Below, one piece after another: positions 33,338-41,994 of a stretch of 64,000 nt of DNA (within the stretch, counting starts at the first letter, position 1; every line of letters starts with the position of its first letter). This DNA comes from Pyronema omphalodes. Its lineage: Eukaryota; Ascomycota; Pezizomycetes; Pezizales; Pyronemataceae. The stretch covers positions 1,116,001 through 1,180,000 of the forward strand of contig JAJJXM010000006.1 of assembly GCA_024516155.1 (NCBI GenBank), written 5' to 3'. Made by a program: the position numbers and the translations under genes. The notes below the pieces were generated by a model. That model was not told the DNA's origin. It did no database searches and saw only the letters and a program-made list of their open reading frames with translations.

Positions 33338-35285
33338 GCGGCCCACACAGTACCTCGGAAGCACACGGCAACGGCGACCCCCCCCCCCTGCATTCTCAAC
33401 AACGAGCACCGAAACCCCCGGTTGTCTCATCGGATTCGGATTCGCAGCACTCTGTTACGTTATTCTCTGAGTTTTCAGGGAATTCTACGTTGTTGTTGTT
33501 GACTTCTGTCGCAAAATCAGAGTTTTCACGAGTTTTGGCTTACCCCACCTCACGAAATGTCGCCAAAACAACGACAGAACAACGCCCGACGATCAGAACG
33601 GTCCGAAAACGCGTACAATGTTCTAGCCGACCTTCCTCATGATGGATCTACTCCTACTCTGGATGGAAGAGATGGAAAAGTTGATGAAGTTGATGGAAAC
33701 TTCGCTGGAAAGCCCTTCCAGAGCGTGGTCTTGGCACGATCACCAGTTCCTTCGGCTTCATCATCGCAGAAACAGGCGACAACTGAACACAGCCGGTTTA
33801 GTAACTACCGTGGCATAATGGTATCTGCAATTAATGAGGCAGTCGCAATTGACGACAACTATGCCACCCTAGATCAACTGTTTATAGACAACTACGCCGA
33901 ATTCACTGGAGCCAGCTTCCTGGGGATACAACAGATCCACCAGGACACACAGCGTCGCTTCAATACCCTCGATGACACCATACGCAACAACAGCGATGAG
34001 ATGCGCCTCAGATTCGACGTCATGATGACGAAATTCAACATTCTGACCAGCGAAAACACGAAGCTGCGCGCAGCCTACGACTCTACACAGGCAGAAACAG
34101 CAGCTCTCAAGGCTGCTGTGGACGCCCTGACGAGGAAAATCGACGAACAGCAACAAGTCATTTCGGCGCCCCCCTCACCAAACCTCACGGCCTCTTCCTC
34201 AGCGATGGAAGAGATGACTATGCAACTGTCCGTCGTCCAACATGGGAAGCGACCAGAACACCGAACCCACCTCACCGACAAACAGAAGACCGGTGAACCA
34301 CAAACCGAGAGCGGCATCACCGGTGCGAAGCCTGATGCACTCAAAACATGCGACTACCGCCGCCCAGGACAAGCTTGATGCCCTCAAGCCTATGTCCCCC
34401 CTACCTCTCCTCGCGATCACGTCGACCGAAGCGACACCGGAACCTCACCCTGACAGTCCATCTGCTCAGGACAAACCTCTACCCGACGCCCCAAGCACTG
34501 CCCCTGCTGAGACCGACGGATGGAAGACTGTGGAGGCAAAGGCTAAACAGAGGAAGAATCAGAAAGCGAAGGAGACGACACCTACGGCAGCGACACCCAG
34601 CAAGACCCCTAAAACAAAGAATGGTGGCCGGGGAAAGAATACCCACCAACCCAGAACGACAACCTCCTCTGCAAAGAAGACTTGGGCAGAAGTGGTCAAG
34701 AGCGGAGGCATCAACGTCCAGATTGTGCTTGGGAATGGCAATCTTGGACTGACAACACCACCGACAAGAAGGGGAGAGAGGCGAGGGGGAGCAGCGAGAA
34801 GGATGAGGAAGAAGGAAGGAGAAGGGGAGAGAGGGGAGGAGAAGAGAGGCAGGGCGGGCCCGGGTGTCTCAAAGGGCAAAGAGTCAGGAGACACCGGCGG
34901 AGGAGGTGAGAGCGGAGAGGAGAGTGGGGGCACGGGTGGCCCGGCGGATGTTTAACTTTGCTTTGGTTTCGTTTTTGCTTTGTGGAGGAAATAAAGGAGG
35001 AAAAATGGTTAAAAATGGGAGGGGAAGGGAGGAGGAAAGGGAGGAGCCCGGCGAGGCGGCCTCTGTGCAAGCAGGGCACTGGAACAGCAGACGCGCTTGG
35101 ACAAGAAACCCCCGTAGTAACAGTGGGGACAGACCCCACAACCACAACGATCACGAGGAGGAGACTGGTAGAGGTGGAGACTGGGTTTTTGCTTTTACAT
35201 TTCTTTCTTCTTCTCTTTTGTATTTATCTGTCCCTTGTCATAACCTTCGGGTTGCAAACAAGTAATGAGAGAACAAACAAACAAA
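33338..35285 (+). mobile_element. Y element copy 2, full length, inserted in X ORF2
   Basis: Flanked by a perfect 14-bp duplication CTGGCGGTGGTGAC (33324-33337 and 35286-35299). After the left duplication come 24 nt found in no other Y copy (33338-33361), then the Y 5' end CACACGGCAACGGCG, the leader, ORF1 and the 3' UTR. The 3' end has the hairpin at 35234-35262 (arms CTTG/CAAG, AACC/GGTT, UUCG loop) and an (AAAC)n tail. Orientation is opposite to the host X. Confidence 0.92.
33557..34955 (+). pseudogene. Y copy 2 ORF1 with 56-bp deletion
   Basis: Starts MSPKQRQNNARRSERSENAYNV. It is 1399 bp long against 1455 bp in intact copies. The missing 56 bp lie at about 34242, between VVQH and the GSDQNTEP block, and shift the frame. 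The N-terminal part has a coiled-coil region around AAYDSTQAETAALKAAVDAL, and the C-terminal part is the basic TWAEVVKSGGINVQIV segment plus an RG/RE/GE-rich tail. Confidence 0.85.
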
Positions 35286-36257
35286 CTGGCGGTGGTGACT
35301 TCCACCGTCCACCAACGTTTCGATCGGGGGGTGACTTGTAGTACGTGGGTGGAGGCGCGACCTGCATCGAGGATATGTTCTCTCGCGTGGCGCGCCCAGG
35401 CGTCGAGGTTTTCGGGTCTGGGGTTGGAGGCGTAATGACTCCACTGTGTTGTCGATGCGGAGATGGATGCTTGGAGGGTCGTGGAGAACAAGGCCCAGTC
35501 TGTTTTCCGCCAGTTGAGACGTTCCGGTGGGGGGGCAGGTTCTATGTCTGGGTGCACAGTTTGGATGTCAAAGCGAATTACTTCGTGGTCCGACCCGGTG
35601 GCTAATTAATCGTCTCTGGCCCAGTTTCCTACCTCTTCCATCATGGCTGGCGAGGCCAGGGTCAAGTCGATAACGGAGGATCTAGTCCCCTGTTGGTAGT
35701 AGTGTGTCGGGGTGTCTGGGACTGAAACCAATCTCCAATGTTCCTGTTCTATAAGGTGTAACAGTTCACTGGCACGTTTGGGTGTGCGTGTTGCGGAGTT
35801 CCATAGAGCGTGGTGAGCGTTGAGGTCACCTGTTATAACGCATCTGCGTGGGAGGGAAAGGGGTGATAGGGAGCGGGGAATTGTGTAGGTTTGGGTTTCG
35901 GAGTCACGTTCATTATAAATATTTAAAAGGAAAAACGCGGGGATGAGATCTGTACCTACCTCGAGGACCTGGAGGTCTGGGTCTGTACATATGTCTGTGC
36001 GTTGTGATACTTTCAGGTAAGGGTTTGTGCGATTGATATACGCCGCTGTCCTGTTGGAGGCTCTGTCACCGCGGGGGGGCAGGACCAACGTGAAGGCGGG
36101 GTGGGTGGTGGCGAAGGCGGCGTCGGTGATGTTGATTTCCTGTAGCAGGATGATGTCTGCTGTTGTGCAGGCGGTGTTTAGGAGGGAGTCGAGGGCTGGG
36201 CGTTGGCGATTCATATTATGGGAAACTATTCGGATTGTCGTTGCGAATGGGTTGTAA

Positions 36258-36265
36258 TTAGACAT
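36258..36265 (-). promoter_or_regulatory. X ORF1 stop / ORF2 start overlap ATGTCTAA
   Basis: The eight bases ATGTCTAA contain the ORF2 start (ATG) and the ORF1 stop (TAA) in different frames. The same overlap is kept in every X copy that spans it: 38791-38798, 44322-44329 and 49856-49863 on the plus strand and 63968-63975 on the minus strand. This suggests ORF2 translation by termination and re-initiation, as proposed for other LINEs with overlapping ORFs; the mechanism is inferred. Confidence 0.65.
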
Positions 36266-37949
36266 GTTTGATCATGTCGGTGTCTTTGTCTGTAGGGTTG
36301 GGTGAGGTAGAGGCGGCGGGTTGGGTTGCCTCTCTGGCTTCCTTGTGGATGCGGAGGCGAGTCGGGCATTGTTTGTGAAAGGCGGGATGGTCATGTCCGG
36401 GGATGCCAGCCTCGACGCAGTTTCTGCATTCGTACTTAGTGTGTGAGCACGACTTACCGTTTCTCGTCGGGCATTCGGTGCAGTTGTGGTTCTCCGTGGG
36501 GTGTTCTTTTCCGCAGAGGGCGCAGATCGGTCCGGGGGGTCCAGTGCAGGTTGCGTGGTGGTGGCCGTAGAGTTGGCACCGTCGACATTGATCGGTTTTC
36601 CTCGTGGTGAAGTATTCGGTAACCCTTCGCGCTTCGAAGAGGACCAGCACCTTACGGCGTTTGAGGAGGGCCAACTCGTCGGGCGTGCGCACTGCAATTA
36701 CTACACTGGAGGCCGTCTTGCCAGCGCGTTTTTCTGCCGTCGTCATGTACCGCGGAGTCTGGGCCAGGGTGACCGGGTTGTTGCTCCGTTCGATTTCTTC
36801 CCGGAGGAGGCGCATTCCTTCCTCAGTGTCGGGGTAGATGTCCGTGGGGATGCCGTGGACGGCGAGTTTATACCATCTTTCGTTGATGCGAGGGTTGTCG
36901 AGAGAGGGGTGTACCGTTTGGGCAGCGCGTTGAATTGTTTCTAAGTGTGCGGTTAGCTCTTCGGCGGTGGTAGTAGGGTTCAGTGTCAAGATGATATTTC
37001 CCGCTTGGTTTTTGCGGACCGTAGTGACTCCCATGTGAGAGGGGGCTTTGGCCTCCAGCAGTGCTTGGTCCACTGCGAAGCCTACTTCTACTCTTGTGTG
37101 GACCGGGAGGACACTGGGGTTGGGGCAGGGCACAATGATTTCCTGGGGGCGGGTTCGGGGCTGTCGTTTGACGACGGGGCTAGCAGTGGCGGGTGTGGGG
37201 TTGGTGGGGGGGTTGGCTTTGAGGAGAGTTTTGGTCTTGGAGGGGTCCGCCCACGGCGTCGAGGGTGCGTTGGAGGGGCGGGTTGCAGTCCGGGGTGCGT
37301 CGAAGGGGATGGCGATGTTGTTGCTGCGTAAGATTTCTTCGAGTATGTGGCATCTCGCTATCCAATGGTGTACGTCGTTGGTGATGGGCTTGGTGGCGGG
37401 TGCGGTGTCGGGGGCGGTCGGGGGGTTGTCGGCGAGGTGGTTGGTTCGGGGCTGGGTGTTGGTTCGGTGTAATTTGTCGATGCGTTTGGTCACAGTTTCG
37501 AGGCGTTGATTCATTGGGCGGAGGAGATCCATGATGTTCGTCTTGATCAATTCGGATAAGGTCGCGAGGGTGACGTCGGATGTAGTTACTGCGTGCTGGC
37601 TGTCGTTGAGGTCCAGGTCAGAGTCGGAGTCGGAGTCGGTGTCGGGGTAGTTGTCGGTGTCCATAGCGGTCGGCATTGTTTCGACGGGGGTCCCATCAAG
37701 GTTCACGGGGGTGTTTGTTTTCGGTCGGGTGGCATTTTTGCGGAGGAGGTCGAGGTCAATTCTAGAGTCGGATTTTTTGGTGGAGCGTTTGGTGACTTTT
37801 CCGGTGACGGTCGTTGATTTCTTAGAGGTCGCGATGGCGGAGGAGCCAGCGTGCGGGGCGTTGATTCGGGAAAGCTCGTCGGGGCTAAAAATATTCTCGG
37901 GTACCTGCATACGCGAGGGCGTGGCAGGGATGGGTGCGTTAGGGTCCAT
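36258..37949 (-). CDS. X ORF1, CCHC nucleic-acid-binding protein
   Basis: 563 aa without stops; the only complete X ORF1 in the window. Start at ATG 37949 (MDPNAPIPATPSRMQ) in a hairpin (37946-37978). Order: basic N-terminus (KKSTTVTGKVTKRSTKK), acidic patch around residues 95-115 (DTDSDSDSDLDL), helix that may form a coiled coil around 128-160 (LSELIKTNIMDLL...RIDKL), an RRM-like or similar fold around 290-400 (not certain), and three Cys/His modules at 455-528, the first being CRRCQLYGHHHATC (CX2CX4HX4C). Such proteins coat LINE RNA and act as chaperones. It ends KHV-stop, overlapping the ORF2 ATG. Confidence 0.88.
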   Translation of the reverse strand: MDPNAPIPATPSRMQVPENIFSPDELSRINAPHAGSSAIATSKKSTTVTGKVTKRSTKKSDSRIDLDLLRKNATRPKTNTPVNLDGTPVETMPTAMDTDNYPDTDSDSDSDLDLNDSQHAVTTSDVTLATLSELIKTNIMDLLRPMNQRLETVTKRIDKLHRTNTQPRTNHLADNPPTAPDTAPATKPITNDVHHWIARCHILEEILRSNNIAIPFDAPRTATRPSNAPSTPWADPSKTKTLLKANPPTNPTPATASPVVKRQPRTRPQEIIVPCPNPSVLPVHTRVEVGFAVDQALLEAKAPSHMGVTTVRKNQAGNIILTLNPTTTAEELTAHLETIQRAAQTVHPSLDNPRINERWYKLAVHGIPTDIYPDTEEGMRLLREEIERSNNPVTLAQTPRYMTTAEKRAGKTASSVVIAVRTPDELALLKRRKVLVLFEARRVTEYFTTRKTDQCRRCQLYGHHHATCTGPPGPICALCGKEHPTENHNCTECPTRNGKSCSHTKYECRNCVEAGIPGHDHPAFHKQCPTRLRIHKEAREATQPAASTSPNPTDKDTDMIKHV

Positions 37950-37978
37950 CGCTTAACCGGTGGTACGGTAAGCGATGG
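37946..37978 (-). promoter_or_regulatory. Hairpin enclosing X ORF1 start codon
   Basis: On the minus strand CCATCGCTTACC (first arm) pairs with GGTTAAGCGATGG (second arm, one bulged A), with the ATG inside the second arm. The stem of 12 pairs would hide the start codon in the RNA. The arms, but not the loop, are kept in the diverged copy at 27217-27249. Confidence 0.5.
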
Positions 37979-38378
37979 CGAGGAGTCACGTGAGGAGGCT
38001 CTTGCTAAGCGAGCACGAAAATTTCTCGCGAGGAAAGGGGTCCGGAAGGGGGGAAATTTGGGGTATCACCACAACCAGTGCTGCTGGTGGGGGGGGGATT
38101 TGGGGGGGGGGATTTCGGTATGCCGAAACCGAAAATAAGGTCGGTTTGATGATTGGAGGGCGGGTGGTGGAGCGGCGTTGATGAAAGTGCCCGGAATCCG
38201 GCCCGGAGGTCCCAGAATCGCGTTTTTCCGCTGAATCTCAACGGTAAACAGTAGCTGGGTTCCGAAAATCGAGATTCGGGGTAATTCCGAGGTAAGAAAT
38301 CGATTACCGATTCGAAAATCTGGGAAATTGTTGTTGTTGTCGCAGATGCAGGGGGGAGTCAGCGGTTGCTGTGTGGTG
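37950..38378 (-). other. X 5' UTR / internal promoter region
   Basis: About 430 bp from the X 5' end to the ORF1 ATG, with long C runs, the block TTTCGGTTTCGGCATACCG and GCAGCACTGGTTGTGGTG. No ORF. LINEs usually carry their promoter here; I see no box that proves it. The very start resembles the Y 5' end (ACCACAC-GCAAC-GC-GAC). Confidence 0.6.
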
Positions 38379-38395
38379 TCGGGGGGATAGCTGAT

Positions 38396-38798
38396 ACGCC
38401 GTAAGGTGCTGGTCCTCTTCGAAGCGCGAAGGGTTACCGAATACTTCACCGCGAGGAAAACCGATCAATGTCGACGGTGCCAACTCTACGGCCACCACCA
38501 CGCAACCTGCACTGGACCCCCCGGACCGATCTGCGCCCACTGTGGAAAAGAACACCCCACGGAGAACCACAACTGCACCGAATGCCCGACGAGAAACGGT
38601 AAGTCGTGCTCACACACTAAGTACGAATGCAGAAACTGCGTCGAGGCTGGCATCCCCGAACATGACCATCCCGCCTTTCACAAATAATGCCCGACTCGCC
38701 TCCGCATCCACAAAGAAGCCAGAGAGGCAACCCAACCCGCCGCCTCTACCTCACCCAACCCTACAGACAAAGACACCGACATGATCCAACATGTCTAA
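38396..38798 (+). pseudogene. X ORF1 C-terminal fragment, unit 1
   Basis: Contains the zinc region (CRRCQLYGHHHATC, then CAHCGKEHPTENHNC). A TAA at 38686-38688 replaces the Gln after AFHK (HKQCP in the intact protein). It ends at TAA 38796-38798, overlapping ORF2. Confidence 0.85.
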
Positions 38799-41700
38799 TT
38801 ACAACCCATTCGCAACGACAATCCGAATAGTTTCCCATAATATGAATCGCCAACGCCCAGCCCTCGACTGCCTCCTAAACAGCGCCTGCACAACAGCAGA
38901 CATCATCCTGCTGCAGGAAATCAACATCACCGACGCCGCCTTCGCCACCACCCACCCCGCCTTCACGTTGGTCCTGCCCCCCCGCGGTGACAGAGCCTCC
39001 AACAGGACAGCGGCGTATATCAATCGCACAAACCCTTACCTGAAAGTATCACAACGCACAGACATATGTACAGACCCAGACCTCCAGGTCCTCGAGGTAG
39101 GTACAGATCTCATCCCCGCGTTTTTCCTTTTAAATATTTATAATGAACGTGACTCCGAAACCCAAACCTACACAATTCCCCGCTCCCTATCACCCCTTTC
39201 CCTCCCACGCAGATGCGTTATAACAGGTGACCTCAACGCTCACCACGCTCTATGGAACTCCGCAACACGCACACCCAAACGTGCCAGTGAACTGTTACAC
39301 CTTATAGAACAGGAACATTGGAGATTGGTTTCAGTCCCAGACACCCCGACACACTACTACCAACAGGGGACTAGATCCTCCGTTATCGACTTGACCCTGG
39401 CCTCGCCAGCCATGATGGAAGAGGTAGGAAACTGGGCCATAGACGATGAATTAGCCACCGGGTCGGACCACGAAGTAATTCGCTTTGACATCCAAACTGT
39501 GCACCCAGACATAGAACCTGCCCCCCCACCGGAACGTCTCAACTGGCGGAAAACAGACTGGGCCTTGTTCTCCACGACCCTCCAAGCATCCATCTCCGCA
39601 TCGACAACACAGTGGAGTCAATACACGTCCAACCCCACACCCGAAAACCTCGACGCCTGGGCGCGCCACGCGAGAGAACATATCCTCGATGCAGCTCGCG
39701 CCTCCACCCCCGTACTACAAGTCACCCCCCGATCGAAACGTTGGTGGACGGTGGAAGTCACCACCGCCAGAAAGGATATGACCCGCGCAAAAAGAAGGCG
39801 GAAATCAACGGGCTCAGACACTAACCACACCATTTACCGCCGCCTACGAAACATGTATCAGCGTCAGATAAGACATGCCAAGGATGCGATGTGGAAAGAG
39901 TATCTGGCTCAGGCAGAAGGACAGGACGTCTGGCGGGCCTTCAAATACACAAACCCGCACCGTGCCCAACTCACTCCCAATATCCGCGCCACAATCAACG
40001 GTAGGGAGGAACTCTGCAGTTCGTTCGACAGGAAAGTAGAGGCATTTCAGATGTTATTCCCCCCACCACCTCCCCCGCCCCCCCCCCATCCACCCTCCCT
40101 TGTCGCAGACAGACAGCGTGGACGACCTTCTCGCCGTCGGAGGTCAAACAACCCATCTTTACCTCTTCCCCCTCGAAAGCCCCAGGACCCGACGGGATAA
40201 CCTTTGGTTGTCTCCGCCAAGTGTGTCTCGCCTTCCCCACATACCTAACCAATCTATACTCGACGCTGGGCACTGTAGGGTACCATCCCCGCGGGTGGAG
40301 ACAGGCCACGACGGTAATTATACCAAAACCTAACAAACCCGACTACGCAAACCCAAAGGCATACCGCCCAATCGCCCTGCTCAACTGCCTTGGAAAAACG
40401 TTAGAGAAATTAATGGCGACTCGGCTCGGACAACTCGCGGAGACCCGGGAACTGTTACACCGAGACCAAATAGGAGGCCGCCCGCAGCGATCCGCCATCG
40501 ACGCCGCAATGGCGCTCGTCCACGACATTGAAATGGGTAAACAACAGAAACTTATCGCCACAGCACTTTTCCTAGACGTACGCGGAGCTTTCGACAATGT
40601 CTCCGCCGATCGCCGTCAGCAGACACTACACCAGCTAGGCTGCCCCCGACAAATCCGAACATGGTGCGAAACCTTCCTCGCCGAAAGGACGACCGCTCTA
40701 TCCTTCGACGGAAAAACAGATCGCCAACGCGCAATTCAAACGGGAATCCCCCAGGGTTCCCCAGCATCACCGATCCTGTTCCTCCTGTACTTAAGACCGC
40801 TCTTCGACGCACTAACGAGGAACACCCGTTCGCGTGGACCCCCAGTTACATGGATGACGTCGCAATCGTCGTACAGAGTCGAACCCGGAAAGAAAACGCG
40901 CGCTTCCTGGAAAAAGTCACCGAAACAGCATTCACTTGGGCAGCTTCCAACGCTGTGGCCTTTGACGACTCAAAGACGGGACTCCTCCATTTCCACTGGG
41001 CGAGGTCAGATACAATCACAGACAATGAAAAAGTAAAACTACCAAACGGTACGATAGTGAGCCCTGGGACGCAGGGAGGAGAAAAAGATGTTGTACGATG
41101 GATTGGTATGTACCTAGACAGACGCCTTACCTTTAAAGCACATGTACGTAGAAAAACAGCCGCCGCACAAAGAACGCTCAACGCGCTATGCCGATTAGCA
41201 AGATATGAAACAGGTCTGTCTCCCCTCGCGACCCGACTAATTTTCCAGTCATGCGTCCAGACCCGTGCGGACTTTGGCGCGGAGATATGGTGGACGCGAC
41301 AGAGAGACCTCGCCTCGAAACTCAAAACCCAGCAAAATTCAGCCCTACGCCGCATACTCAACGCCTTTAACTCGACTCCCACACTGGCGCTCCATAACGA
41401 GACCGCGCTACCTCCGGTATCGATACGCCTGGACCACAAGCAACGCCAATACGCACTTCGCGTCCTCACTCTCCCTCCGACACACCCGATCGCACGCCGG
41501 TGTCCCACATCCTTCCCCATACCGAGCTTACAATCCGCCGCTATTGAGATCGCGAACGAGTACGACCACCCGTGGCACAACACCACGCGACAGCCCACGC
41601 GCCTCCTCAGCGCTCTACACTCTCTCTCGCCTTGGCTCCCTCTCAACGCACCGGTCGAAGACACCTCCCTCCCCGTTCCGCTCGACGCTGACGAAAACCT

Positions 41701-41994
41701 CTTAACCGTCGACATCCCCACAGCCCAGAAACCCGAGACAGCGCACACCCACCTCCAACTCCTCGACAACCTCAGACGACGCCGCAATGTCATCATCGCC
41801 TACACGGACGGGTCGCAGACCGCGTCTGGCACTGGCGCCGGATACACCATCACCACTGGACTACCCACCACCATTAACGCCATCGTACCTATGGGAGACA
41901 CAGCTGAAGTGTTCGATGCAGAGGTGCGCGCAATTCAAGAATGCCTCTTAACGTGCTTGAAATACATCGCTCGCCTCAACCTCCACAACCATCG
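38791..41994 (+). pseudogene. X ORF2, unit 1
   Basis: The endonuclease is intact (all catalytic positions as in the minus-strand copy, with IDDE restored where that copy has a stop). A single missing T before the C-rich linker at about 40058 shifts the frame after MLF, so the protein ends PRKPQDPTG at 40200. The RT is readable again from 40221 to about 40830 and, after the shared -1 shift, from YMDD to 41994, where it is cut by Y. RNase H is truncated after its second acidic motif. Confidence 0.87.

Larger units (their letters stand above)
30363..36265 (-). pseudogene. X ORF2: endonuclease, RT, RNase H (interrupted by Y)
   Basis: About 1310 codons after removing the Y insertion. The endonuclease occupies residues 1-235: N17 in SHNMNR, E43 in LLQEI, D147/N149 in GDLNAHH, D200 in SSVIDLTLAS, SDH at 225-227. 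RT lies at about 495-760 (IIPKPNKPDY, LFLDVRGAFDN, GIPQGSPASPILF, YMDDVAIV). RNase H shows YTDGS, FDAEVRAIQE, FSDNKAAL and GSDAADRLA; a C-terminal CSCP...HLLLSC motif follows. Defects: a stop near 35603 (E to stop after ARDD), the Y insertion at 33338-35285, and a -1 shift just before YMDD (near 32290). The start at 36265 is the ATG overlapping the ORF1 stop. Confidence 0.88.
29729..38378 (-). mobile_element. Full-length X LINE (Tad1-like), minus strand
   Basis: Complete from 5' end (ACCACACAGC at 38378) to the (AAAC)n tail at 29729; about 6.7 kb without the 1948-bp Y insertion at 33338-35285. Order on the minus strand: 5' UTR 38378-37950, ORF1 37949-36258, ORF2 36265-30363, 3' UTR 30362-29729. 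The layout (CCHC ORF1, AP endonuclease, RT, RNase H, C-terminal Cys/His motif) is that of Tad1-like fungal LINEs; clade placement is inferred from domain order only. No clear target duplication was found. ORF2 contains a nonsense codon and a frameshift. Confidence 0.88.
38396..41994 (+). mobile_element. X LINE copy in array unit 1, 5'-truncated
   Basis: Begins inside ORF1 (ACGCCGTAAGGTGCTGG, corresponding to RRKVLVLFEARR) only 17 bp from the 5' end of the minus-strand X, so the two are head-to-head. It ends at 41994 inside RNase H (LNLHNH), where an inverted Y begins. From 38457 on the sequence is repeated in units 2 and 3. Confidence 0.88.

Noticed and set aside
34242..34250. 56-bp gap in Y copy 2 as a spliced intron
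   Set aside because: The missing segment has no GT...AG borders at the deletion ends and is coding in all other copies, where its absence shifts the frame; a deletion.
40846..41796. 316-codon open frame antisense to X ORF2 (also 46377-47327, 31300-32109)
   Set aside because: It mirrors the GC-rich RT/RNase H coding strand exactly, recurs wherever X occurs and has no recognisable motif; a shadow of ORF2.
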